A stretch of DNA of 64,000 nt, from the NCBI RefSeq assembly GCF_005239225.2, contig NC_133301.1:13020318-13084317 (forward strand), read 5' to 3'. The notes beneath the pieces are model-generated. The model was not told the DNA's origin. It worked only from the letters and a program-made list of their open reading frames with translations, and did no database searches. This stretch comes from Populus alba. Taxonomy: Eukaryota > Streptophyta > Magnoliopsida > Malpighiales > Salicaceae. Both the position numbers and the translations under genes were made by a program. Of the stretch, positions 37,372 through 48,930 are shown piece after piece. The stretch's first letter is position 1; each line of letters starts with the position of its first letter.

Positions 37372-40300
37372 TCAGAAAACACTACTCAAGAAGCCCCTAC
37401 AGGAGAAAGAAATTGATCACTCGATGGAAAACATGACGGTGACGGTGCTAATTTAGGAAAACATGGATGTTTCTTACCAAAATCCTGAGGCTTTCTTGGC
37501 TCCATTTCTGCAAAACATAAATCAGAATGATACGACTTGCAAATTAGTCACACTTGTGAGTTTTGAGCGGATGGAAAACTTTTCCTTACACACATAGCAC
37601 CAATTGTGCAAGCATACATTACCTAGGTATCCCCATGAATGCATCGTTTACATCATCAGTACTTGGCTTTTCAGAAAATGTTGACAAGATCACGTACTTC
37701 TCTGTCCCTGATGGTTGATCCACTCTCTTGTATAACTCATAACGATAGGGGTAAGACATCCTAAAAGCCATAAGATGAGATTATTTCACATTGTTTCATC
37801 CAAAAAAATGCTTCCGGAAGAAAAGAATTTGCCAGAGTAACACAATAATCTGTTTGTTAGTTTCCATACAGTGTGTTCTAGCAGACATCAGATATTTTCC
37901 AACAGACAACAAAGACACTAGTCTAGGCAGGCAGGTTATATACGATTGATTTATGGCTCATAAGATCAGATTATTAAAGATTATTCCTCAAAAGAACAAA
38001 GTGTTACAAAGATCCGATGTATGACTTGGCCACAAAAAAAGAAAAAGAAAACGAAAAGGAAAAAGAAAAGAAAAGGAAAAAACCCTTCAATGAAGTCACT
38101 ACCTAGATCGGTATCAAAACAAGTAAATTGAAAGTAGAATGTGGAAACTCTAGAATCTCATGTAACGAAACCTAATCACAATCATATCTGGTCTAAACTT
38201 TGGTTACCTCAGAAAGTATTAATCTCATGGTGATCATACCTGAGAGCTCCCATAATAGGATACTGAGTTCCTGCATAATAGAGAAGGCGGAAGAAATAGC
38301 AACTTTCAAAGGAAGCAGCATACTCCAGTCTCTTGTCCCGGCCCATTGTCTAAAAGAAAGTAACTTAGGATTTAGGAACTGATAACTCCTACTGATGTCT
38401 CAATTACATGAGCTCGCTGGTAGCATACTACTTACTTGCATAATACCACTTGAACCAGGTAAGTCCTGAATTTGAAGGGATCCAAAGGAATTGTCAAATA
38501 CTATTCACACAAATATGTTTCAAGCAAGCAATTTTAAGATTTTAACAGTAACACGAGTTTGATACCAAGACAGGACGATAATACATTAAGCATAGTAACA
38601 GAGTGCATAAAATGCTGAGAACACCAAAATAAAATGCTTTTAATAATTCAAACATTTATTTCTTCGCTTCCCCGATAGCTAGAAGGAAAAAGGAAAAAAA
38701 GAAGCAAAACCAAAACCTTGCTAATTTGATCAACCCGGCTAGTTTCTTTGTCAGGACAGTTTTTTGGATGAAATGGGTAATTCTTGCATGTTTGAAAGCA
38801 TGTTATGTTCACCATGAATTGTTCACAGCCATTAATTGTTCTCCAAACACGAAAAGAAGGATGGACATAGCAAAAATCTTTCTAAGGAAATTTTGATAAA
38901 TTTAGTTAACAATCCCAACCTTGAGCCTTGGATTAATAAGAATAACTGGCCGGCTCCCAGCAGCAACAGTCATGGCTTTTAGATCCTGCAGATTCAACCA
39001 CAATGTTAAAAAATAAAAGATGCAGCTAAAGTATGTCTAGTAAATTTCTTCAGAAAGCAGGATGTCGCAATTTCCAGAATACTTACATCTATGATACAGT
39101 TCCCTACTGCATTTTGAGGAGCCACTAAGATGAACATATCATCTTCTTCGCTGACCTCCTGTTCCCCTGGAATGATGAAAAAAATATCAATGAAGAATTT
39201 GATTAAACAATGTTCCCTAAAGTTACTACTGCACCCGATAATGAGTATAGAAGATACAATGAAAGATATGTGAACCTACTTATCATAAGACTTAACTTTC
39301 AATAAAAATGCATGACTGAAGTATCATATACTGGAAGCATGAAATCACTTACTAATTCAATTCCATACCTATAGAACCAATCTTGATGAAGGTTCCCTTG
39401 GCACCATAATCACCCCAATCCATGAACTCCAGAATATTTCGAGTACCGGCCAGTTGCAAAGGCATTCCAGCAAGTGCACCTTTCCCCATAGACCCTTGAA
39501 CACAAACCTGATTCAAAAACTCTGAATAACAGGATAGGAATAACAAACTGTTACAGAATTGTATCCCGACAGCTAAATTACCTTGACATGCTTTCCATCA
39601 TCTGAAAATGAAAGAGCAATGACTCGAACAAGTTCCATTAAGGTACCTATCCGATAAACATCCTGTGGATCATAAGATATGGTCAAGTCTGAACAAACAT
39701 ACTGTAACTCAATAGAAGAATTTCCTTACCATTTCTGGGTTCAGCTCTGGAATGTTAATGTCCACCTGTCAATGTAGATCACAGTTCACACAGAAGTTAA
39801 TATGCAATGGGTATAGACATGTACCAGATCCAAAAACTACATAACAATATACTAAAATTCAGTAAACCTTCAAAAACAATCATCCATGAACACGCACTCA
39901 TGCATAAAAGAAGCATTATGCTAATATCATGCTAACACAACATGTTCTTGTTTATAGCCTAAGAGCAAAGATAATGACATAGTTTGTGGTTTAGCTACTC
40001 TTCTTAAAAAAGGTACTTTGCACCAGAAAAGGGAGGAATGGCCAAGAAATAGCCTCTAACCATATATGAAACGCTTTGTTAATTCAGTTTGAAGAAAAAA
40101 TGCATAGGAGCATTTGTATCTAGCTTAGTAATGATATAGAACAGATATTTGTTCTGCTGTTTGCCAACAATGTCTTACCTCAATGCTAAATAAACTGTGA
40201 AATTCAATAAATACAACACAAGAAGAAAAAAATTCTGGTTGAGTAAACAGAAATTGTGTTGCTTGCTAGATCAAGGCTGTTGGGTTTCAAGTAGAAAAAA

Positions 40301-43300
40301 ATATGCACAACATTTGCATCTTACCCTTAGTCTTGTTCTACCATCATTTACAGCTCTCTTTGTGGCTTGCAGCACATCATCGTAGAAATAATTCCTGATT
40401 TCTCTGGAATGAGGGATATTATTTAATCTCGTGGGAATTCCTCTCCATTTATCCTGTAAAGAGCTAAAGAAAAATAAGGGGTGTATAACAGGATTACTTC
40501 TTGGAGTTTTCTTAAAATCTAACCGAATTTTGGGTAAAGAAAAGCTACCGTTGACTTGTAGAAAACATAGCTTTAACCATATACCTGGCTAACTGATGCC
40601 TGACTAGAGCGACTTCCACTTTCATGAACTGAATTTTCTGCATGAAGAACAGAACACGATAAGGATGGAGAATTCAATCAATTGATGTTACTTCATGATA
40701 TATGACATAAATTCACACGAGTCTCTTTAGAATCTTAGATCATGCATGCTTGACACCTAAGTTTCTTGGACAGAAAACATTCGATACACTTCAAATTACC
40801 AAGTAATAAACAATAAACTTTAAAGCTGCAAACTCAATGGCTCCAGAAACGGCATGTAGGAAGCAACATGTGTGGAAGTAATAATACACAGAAGAAAAAA
40901 ATATTATTTTTTGCAATTTATTAGCTTCACTAGCAGCAAGAACCTGCTTTGCAGCTTGCTCTAAGCAAAAGACCTAGTCATAGGGAGAAGGTAATGGAAT
41001 AGGATAAACTCATTTCCTTCTTGTATACATATTTATATAGCTGCAAATTTAAAAGACTTTCTAGATCAATTGTGAAAAAATAAAATAAAAAGGTCAACAA
41101 CTTAAAAAGTGTATTATTTAGGTTCCAAAAGAAATGCAAGGTTTAATTTGGGAAAAAAGGTTCCTCTTGTGAAAACTATTATTTTTCACACTAGGCAGAG
41201 GCCATAAGGAGATCTTATCAGGGTGTTGGTTGATGAGTAGCAGAATCTGTTTTATAAATGATAAGAACAGTTTGTCAATGCAAAAAAAAAAAAATCTAAA
41301 TTAATGGTTCTGGGGTTCTCACAATGGAGGGAGAGCATTCACTTCAAATAATCTAGTCATAGAAGCAGCATGTGGTTTGGTAATTAGTCTAAGTTGATTT
41401 AAAACAAGTGAACAACTGATGTTAAGTACAGAATAAAACCAAGAGTCTATCAAAATGCTTCAAAGAATATTTTCACTTCTAGAGTAGTTTTGATAGCCAG
41501 AAAAAGGAGAGAATATTGATCTTGTCAAAGATACAAATCTTGTGCAAACTAGCATAAAGCATTTCAAAACTTGAAAACACATACCAGATTTTACCGATTT
41601 TACCAATTTTACTTCATCTCTATGCACTTGAGATAACAAAGAATCTATTTCTTTGAAGACTACTTCTTTTGACCGGTTTCCATCAATCTGCATTTTAAGA
41701 TGAAGTGACAAACAAAAATTACAGACAGAAAATTAGCAGAATAAGTGAAATAGAATAACAATAAGAAAAATTGAAATTACCTTAACCATAATGTTTGAGT
41801 AGGTGGACAAGATCGCTTCTGCATTTTTCTTGTATATATCAAGACGTGCCTTTACCTAAAGACAAGTTGAAAAGCATCAAATACACATGGCGTATAGATG
41901 GAAAAAAGAAGTTAAAGTTTTCAAACAGATACACAATTTGTGTAAAGTGCTTGTTATAGAAACAAGGATCCTTTTCCTTAAGTTAGGAGGGATAAAATCT
42001 CTTGGTATACAGCTATAGAGAAGCACAAAAAATTAAACAGGGAAGTATTTCTCAACTCGCAATTGTACATACCACAATGGAATGATGAGCAATGAACAAC
42101 TGTGACAGTGTCATACCTTTTCCTCGGTGTCATCTGGACGGGTTATAAGTCTTGCTTTAATTTCTTCGGTCTCAGGAGGGAAATTTTTCACATGGTAAAT
42201 CTTTCCTGTCTCTGGGTCAAGCCTTCTACCAACACATCTGTCGATCAGAATTTCATCAGGAACCTGAGTATTAAAAGATACATCTCATGAATATAAAAGA
42301 CACGGAAAGTTTGAGCAAGAAAAATGTCTAATGCACGCCAAGGCATATTATGACAGAGAACCTCCTCCCTTACTCTGAGCATTTAACATTTAAAGCATCC
42401 CATTTATAGGAGAAAATTTTGTTAAGACATATCACAGATGTAAAACCAGTGTTGGCATTCAAAGTATGTGATACTTTGAAGACAATAACAATTAAAGACA
42501 TATTTAATATTCCTTCACTGGTAGAAAAACTAATTACAGCAGATTCACATACAACATACAATTTTGGAAGTATCCTGAAAGCTCTTATCTGTTTTTTTTA
42601 GCACCAAAACGTACATAAATTTCGATATCCATGTATGAAATTTTGTTTCTTGTGCCAATATTTGGGGTATTCTCCAATAAGTTTTGTGGTGAATAAATTC
42701 CTAATAACCTCATTGGAAGTGGAGCAATATCATTGTCTGGCATAATCATAAGCAAAGATAGCATCAATGTTTTACGTACATCCAACACAACATAGATATC
42801 TGGCCTAACGTTCAGTTTTTCAAGACTTTCTGCTTGGGCAGAACTCCGTGGATAGCCATCTAGAAGCCATCCTTTTTCCTTTGCATCTTCCAATGATAAT
42901 CTTGCTGTCACCATCTACAAAATGAGACAATTCATTCCTTGGGCACCTGAGAAAGGAAATGAAAACAATATAGAAGCCAGTAAAGGTGCATGAAGGAAAT
43001 AATACAGCTGTCACAATTTCATCAGGAACCAGACGACCAGCATTCATGAACTCTTTTGCTTTATTGCCAATTTCTGTCTCCGCAGATACTTCAGCTCTTA
43101 GAAGATCACCAGTTGATATGTGCACCAATCCAAACTGTAAGACTCAACAAGAATAGAATATGAGAATATGTAATCATCACTTGGACTCGTAACAATAAGA
43201 CCTAAACAAACTACTTTCTCAATAAAATGAAATCAACTCCAAAATCGATTAGGAGTAGCTGAGTGAATAGATAGACTGAAGAGAATGAAGCCTAAACAAA

Positions 43301-44158
43301 CTACTCTCAGAATAAAATGAAATCAACTACAAGATCGAATAGGAGTAGCCGATTAGATACTCTGCCACAAGCTAAACACAACTTCTAATCGAAGGGGAAA
43401 ACTCTCTCCAATTCATTTTCAAAGATGATTATATCATGTAAATATATGACAATCTTCTTCATTCTAAACAATTACGCATCGTAAACTAACCCTCTCCTTT
43501 CCCTCAATCCATGCTAAAACTCCTTCTGTGCAATTCAAATTCCGCCCCCCACCCACCCACCGAATTGCAAAGGGAGAATGACTTATTTCCACATGCCAAT
43601 TTGTAAATTCAATGCTATGTGAACCCTCATAATCCAAATAACTCCAAAGTTGGTGCTTCAAATAACCAACCAGTGACCATAAAAAAGGAGAATTAAATAT
43701 TACAACAAGAACAAGAATGATGAAAGGTTACCTTCTTGACAATTAGTTCACACTGAGTGCCTTTGCCAGATGCTGGTGCACCTGATATCATCACCTTCAA
43801 AGGCCCGCTTGTGGAACAACTCACCCTCAATATTCCCTGCAAGTCCCAAGGAAACAGACATATGAACTTACTCCATGTACTTAACATTAAAGTCATAAAC
43901 CGGGAAAAGAAAGCACACTAATATATATCTATATAAGAACAAACAAACCTTGGGTTTGGAGTTTATCCCGAAAAGGGTTTTGGAACCGGGGCCAGAGGAG
44001 ACAAGATGGCGATGTTGAAGAGAAGATTGCTGGAAAGAGAGAGATGATGAAAAAGAAGAGGAGGAGGAGGCAGAGAGAGAAGAGACAGTGGAGAGGGGAG
44101 AGAGAGGGGTGGAAGGGGCATTGGTAGTGTGGAAAGAGGATACCGAAGAGGGTAACAT
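37372..44158 (-). CDS. AMK5: Chloroplast adenylate kinase fused to DUF1995 (AMK5 type), 19 exons
   Basis: Nineteen exons with GT-AG borders give 607 codons (606 aa). Exons: 44158-43949, 43836-43732, 43134-43006, 42914-42780, 42263-42117, 41855-41781, 41687-41585, 40637-40585, 40453-40325, 39765-39730, 39662-39582, 39507-39369, 39166-39087, 38985-38920, 38465-38436, 38349-38240, 37760-37623, 37507-37478, 37396-37372. Residues 1-70 are Ser/Thr-rich and acid-poor, as in a chloroplast transit peptide. The kinase follows: P-loop [10 protein letters not shown] at 89-98, AMP site HISTGDLLR at 110-118, [10 protein letters not shown] at 163-172, the [20 protein letters not shown] at 201-217, then [15 protein letters not shown]. 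It catalyses ATP + AMP to 2 ADP. From residue 320 ([12 protein letters not shown]) to the end is a DUF1995-type domain ([51 protein letters not shown]). The whole architecture matches Arabidopsis At5g35170. DUF1995 function is not known to me; plastid location is inferred from the transit peptide and family. Confidence 0.93.
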
Positions 44159-45860
44159 TGTATGTCAGTCTTCTTTGCAGAGAGAAAGAAAGCAAAGTTT
44201 TTTTGCGGAGGACAAGGAGAGGTGATGATGGTAGGTGCTAGTAGAATAACGGATTAACGGACACCACAGATTCTTTTCTTTCCATTTTTTGAGGCCTCCC
44301 TTTTTTTCTCTAAAGGGCTTCAAAAGATTAACAAAAGAAAAGAAAAGACAAAAAGATGATCTACGGTTATGAAGATATTTTGGAATTTGCACAGTATCAA
44401 ATTTACGACAATTTTTCTTTTTCACAGTCATCCTTTGTACTCAACTCGCTTACCATATGAACCATTTCCAATGTCCCGGTTAATTTTACTATTATATTTT
44501 TTAGTATCATGACGTCTGCTTCAAGCTCTCTCTTAAATTGCTCACTTTCAGCTTCAAAAATTTACTTTCCATGCCTGTTCTTCGACCGACTGCTGTTTTG
44601 CTTGGAGTTCCAATCAACATATACCGTTTGACATCGTTTTCTACGGTTCACACGATATGCTGTTCCATGCAAATGTATTTTGAGATGTCATTTTATTTGC
44701 TTACTTGATCATTCCTTAATTTACAACATTGGAGTTTAGTGTTTCTAATAATGGTCTAATCCCAAGAACTAACCTTTTACCATCAAGGGAAAATTCTAAC
44801 TGCAGAAGAAAAAAAAAGAGGCTAGCCATTGTGCACTAGGACACCAGTAGCTTTTCTCACTACAGAGTGTGGGCATTCAATGCAGGAGAACGAGGATCAT
44901 CCTCACCGCCTTAGTTCTTAAACTCCTTGGTGATGCTGGAATCTTCTCGGGAAGACATCGCAGTATGAGAAAGCTGAAACGAAAAACGTGTATACTGTTT
45001 CGAACCAAAAGGAAACAAAAGCATAAGAGTTCATCACACCCAAACCGTCCTTGAAACCAACACTAATCAAGTAAATAGCAAGCCTTGGTCCTTGGTCAGC
45101 CGGCACCTCTTCATGTATATTTGGCAATATCAACTCAGTCATCTAACAAGAAAAATGAATTCTGGTGAAGGTTCCTTTACGGTTTACAAACACCAACAAA
45201 AATTAATGTCTCAGGACCTTCAATACCTCACTTCTTGAACACCTGTCAGGCATGCAACCGGTTGGTACTTCAAAATCTAATAATTATTTTGTATAAAAAA
45301 TTATCAGGGTTCCCGCCTGCCAACCTACAATAGTTTCAGACTCTGAACCAACATTTTCCGCAGATACTGCTCTAACTTCTAGTATGGCTGGTAATCTATG
45401 CAAACTTTTGTGCATAGTCCTGAATCTAAAACATTGAAGGGAACTCGGAAAAGTCTAATACGATTTAGTACCTGGAAAATGGTGGGGGTGAACCTTAGAG
45501 AAAGGTAAATGTAGAGATGCTGATACCAGTTAACATGGATACTTTAAGATCAAAGCCAAATGCACAAGGAATAACATACAAGCAAACTAATGACGGGAAA
45601 ATTCAGATGATTAACACTACTTGCATTGTATCCCATGACTATGCCAGGTGCAAAATGAACGTTAACAAGCTATCATGCCATGATCTCCATCTAATAAAGA
45701 ATTAGGCAGAACTAAGCCAAATTATTTGTTATAACATATAGTAAACATCCTAGCAAAATAAACTCGAAGAAAAGTAAAATACAGATGTTGCATTCATTTC
45801 TGCTCTGGTATAACAATATTTGCTTTTCGAACTGCCATGTCTTCAGCGCGAGAATGTTCT
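44159..45860. other. Intergenic: AMK5 upstream and TM9SF downstream
   Basis: About 1.7 kb holding the AMK5 leader and promoter above 44158 and the 3' UTR of the TM9SF gene below 45861. Short open frames around 44869-45142 on both strands overlap each other and match nothing I recognise. No repeat with clear boundaries is visible. Confidence 0.5.
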
Positions 45861-47834
45861 TCAATCCAGCTTCACTGAAGAGAACAAGTAATGCACAAAC
45901 CAGAAAGATGAAAGGAACCCAACAGAGCCCATTGCAAACATTATTGCCAAAGCCATCAAGAGGGAATACCCGAGGAACAGTGCTTCCGAGATAGGGCCAC
46001 TCAAACTCTTAAGCTCGAAGATTAGATAGTTTACGGAGTAGAGGAAAATGTAGATAGCAACTGAACCTGAAGCAAAGAAGGATTTCCACCACCATTTCCA
46101 GTCCTCCACACAAAGATGCATGTAGGTTAAGACAAGAGATACTTCAGCACAAACCACCACAAGAAGGATGAAAACAATCAAGAGAAACCCGAAAACATAG
46201 TAAACACGTCCCATCCAGATGCTAGACATGATAAAGAAGAGCTCAATGAAGAGTGTACCGAAGGGAAGAGTTCCAGCTCCAAAGACCAACAGCCAAGATG
46301 GGTATTTTTGAGCTGGAATTTCCCGAGGAATCTGGTTGGTTCGAACAGGGTATTCAATATGAGGTGCCTTTGCCCCAAAGAACCCCCCAACTAGGGTAAG
46401 AGGAACCGAGATGCAGAACCACATGAAAATTAGAACAACAAACAAAGAGAACGGAATGGCACCTGTGCTATGGCTACCCCATAATAGAAAATTCAAAGTG
46501 GTTAGAATAAAAAAGGCAATGCCAGGGAAGAAGCAAGCAACCTTCCAAGAAACTGAAACCCACCCCTTGTTGTCGCCGCAGCCAATTGTCCTCCAAAGAC
46601 GAACAGCAACATAGCCAGCTGAAATACCAAGGATCATGTAGAAAAGTATCATGCCTATAATCAAAGTTCCACGGGAAGCTGGAGACATAAATCCGAGGGC
46701 AGCAAACATTACCGTCACAACTGCCATCCCAAGAAGCTGTACCCCATCTCCAACCATGACACACAATAGGCCAGCATTAGTTGGAGCACGGAAAACATCG
46801 CCCACAACAAGCTTCCACCCAGATAACTCCTCGTTCATTTGTGCCTGGGCTTCCTTGTCAAGCTCCTCATAACGGGTGAGATCCCGCCTGACAGTTCTCA
46901 AGAAGATGACCAGGACAATACCGGCAAGGAAAGTGATTACCATCAGAGAATTCAAGATAGAGAACCAATGGACCTTAGACCCTTCCATCTTCAAATAAGC
47001 ATCCCATCTTGATGGCCACTTGATATCACTCTCCTCAAATGTAACCTCATACGTGAAAACAATTGGCTCATTCTCCTTGATCGGCATTGCCACAGTGGTG
47101 GGATCACACTTAACAGGAGATGGGTATTTCTCATAAGGTTTCAAATTCTTAACAGATTTAGCATCATGCATGACACTACAAGGAACCACCTCAAACCCCA
47201 CAACCATATACCCAGGAAGTTCTGATCCCCCACTCGCAATAGTTGGAATCACCTCGGCCGCTTCTCCAGTCCCCATCACATGTGCTACATTAGCCTCCTC
47301 ATACTTATGAACAAGTACAGTAAACTTCAAATGATTAAACACATAATAAGCATCCTGAATCTTAATCCCCGCTGGATACCCCGTCCACCTCAAAAAATAA
47401 GACTCCTTCTTAGCATACCTTATCGCAGGCAAATTATCAAGTATCAAATTAACCTGATACATCTCATCAATCCTCTTCTTTAAGAGCTTAAAGTTTTCAC
47501 CAGAAAGAGGATCGGTTTGACACTGAAAGATATCACTCTCATTGGTATACATCTTAAACTTATAAGGTGAATTCTCAATCCTATCTCCCATAAGAACCTC
47601 ACCAAGATTTTCAGCACTATCTTTAACACCCTCTAAAGGCTTACAAAAAGGCAAACTATAATAGCTAAAAGGTATCTCAGTCTCAATAGAAGTGATCGAG
47701 TTCACTTTCACTGATAAAGTATCACCAATACCATGTTTGTGAGGGTAACTACCAGGAAGGTAAAACCCATGCCCAGATTGGAAAACCATACAAAGGGTCA
47801 AGACCCAGATCTTAAAATGAGCAAAAGAGTTCAT
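45861..47834 (-). CDS. TMN12: Transmembrane 9 superfamily (EMP70) protein, TMN11/12 type
   Basis: A single exon of 658 codons (657 aa) starts at the ATG at 47834-47832 (MNSFAHFKIWVLTLCMVFQS). The frame stays open for 24 codons upstream, but without another ATG. An N-terminal signal peptide is followed by a luminal EMP70 domain of about 260 residues (GFYLPGSYPHKHGIGD, PFSYYSLPFC, ESYFLRWTGYPAG, KWPSRWDAYL). Nine membrane segments follow, with typical stretches GDVFRAPTNAGLLCVMVGDG, PLTLVGGFFGAKAPHIEYPV, IPAQKYPSWLLVFGAGTLPF and FASGSVAIYIFLYS. The C-terminus SSVKLD carries the KXD/E signal known in plant EMP proteins for COPI binding and Golgi retention. The family acts in Golgi/endosome membrane trafficking; the exact cargo is unknown. 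A TATATATATAG stretch at about 48197-48206 could be its TATA box. Choice of TMN12 (At4g12650) over TMN11 is from memory. Confidence 0.92.
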   Translation of the reverse strand: MNSFAHFKIWVLTLCMVFQSGHGFYLPGSYPHKHGIGDTLSVKVNSITSIETEIPFSYYSLPFCKPLEGVKDSAENLGEVLMGDRIENSPYKFKMYTNESDIFQCQTDPLSGENFKLLKKRIDEMYQVNLILDNLPAIRYAKKESYFLRWTGYPAGIKIQDAYYVFNHLKFTVLVHKYEEANVAHVMGTGEAAEVIPTIASGGSELPGYMVVGFEVVPCSVMHDAKSVKNLKPYEKYPSPVKCDPTTVAMPIKENEPIVFTYEVTFEESDIKWPSRWDAYLKMEGSKVHWFSILNSLMVITFLAGIVLVIFLRTVRRDLTRYEELDKEAQAQMNEELSGWKLVVGDVFRAPTNAGLLCVMVGDGVQLLGMAVVTVMFAALGFMSPASRGTLIIGMILFYMILGISAGYVAVRLWRTIGCGDNKGWVSVSWKVACFFPGIAFFILTTLNFLLWGSHSTGAIPFSLFVVLIFMWFCISVPLTLVGGFFGAKAPHIEYPVRTNQIPREIPAQKYPSWLLVFGAGTLPFGTLFIELFFIMSSIWMGRVYYVFGFLLIVFILLVVVCAEVSLVLTYMHLCVEDWKWWWKSFFASGSVAIYIFLYSVNYLIFELKSLSGPISEALFLGYSLLMALAIMFAMGSVGFLSSFWFVHYLFSSVKLD

Positions 47835-48930
47835 TTCTTTAGATTTTGAAAGGATTTCAGTCAGATCTGGGAGACCAGATCGTGAAAACAAATGATCAAA
47901 CCTCAAAGTTGTGGTGTTTATTGGTTTTTTCAGTAAAAGTTAAGATCTTGACATTAAAAAGAAAAATTATAAGCAAGTTCGAGGCGAAATAAAAGACAGA
48001 GAGGGAGAGAGAAACTGACCTTGTAAAAACAGTGATGCAAAAGAGAGAAACGAAGAGAAGTGTCAGTATTGTAGAAAAATTGTGCAGCAAGTGGAGATAT
48101 TTGAGATTTTGGAAAAATGGAAGACACGACTTTGTGACTGTCAGGGAGACCGTTTCAAACCCAAAAGTACGTTCATCTTCAAAATACATAAAATTTATAT
48201 ATATAGTATTTTTTAATTATTTTAATGTATTAATATTAAAATAAAAAAATCTTAAAAAAAGTATTTTAATTTATTTTTAAATAAAATTTTAAAAATATCA
48301 AATTTACAATATTGTTTTCTTTGAGCGCGACAAATCTTCTATTTTTCATGGATTTACAATGTTTTATCATTTGTTTTTCTATTAAAATTTCAAATATTAA
48401 TATTTTCAGGTAAATTACCCCCAATTTTTTATGTTTTTATAATCTCTCTATTATTTTAAAAATTATAAAAAAAATATTCTCTATCAATAAAAAAATTTAA
48501 ATTAATCAAAACAACCAAATTAACCCATATTATCATATTAAAAAACCTAAGAATCTAATCTCTCTCTCTTCACCTTGCAACTTCTTCTCTCTCTATTTAA
48601 AATTAAAAAATCTCTTTCCTTATCAATCAACTGAAACCTCTTCTCCCGTCAACTAAAAATATATTTGAAAATACAATCTATTTAAAATATTTATTTTTAA
48701 AATAGATTAAAATAATATTTTTTATTTTTTAAAATTTATTTTTAACATTAAAACAATCTAAAAATAACTAATTTCCCTTGCAACAGTTACCCACGGCAAC
48801 AGGCGGGTAATTATGCTAGTAATTAACTTAGGTACAAGGCAAGATCAATTTATCAGCGAGTACCTTTAAAACAAATTTATACATTTTGTTGGCTATGTTC
48901 GACCGGAGTAAAAAAAGAGAAAGCCGATGC
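47835..48930. other. Intergenic: TM9SF promoter and G-patch gene 3' side
   Basis: The lower part is the TM9SF leader (a possible donor AAGGTCAGT lies near 48013) and promoter with a TATA-like run at 48197-48206. From 48200 to 48780 the DNA is extremely AT-rich, with segments like the internal parts of the MITE-like elements seen elsewhere (AATGTATTAATATTAAAATA). I see no gene. Confidence 0.5.

Noticed and set aside
44869..45142. Overlapping open frames on both strands downstream of the TM9SF gene
   Set aside because: Neither has a recognisable motif, splice context or start environment; probably 3' UTR or spacer.
47835..47906. In-frame N-terminal extension of the TM9SF protein
   Set aside because: The extra codons have no ATG, and the signal peptide begins cleanly at the ATG at 47834.
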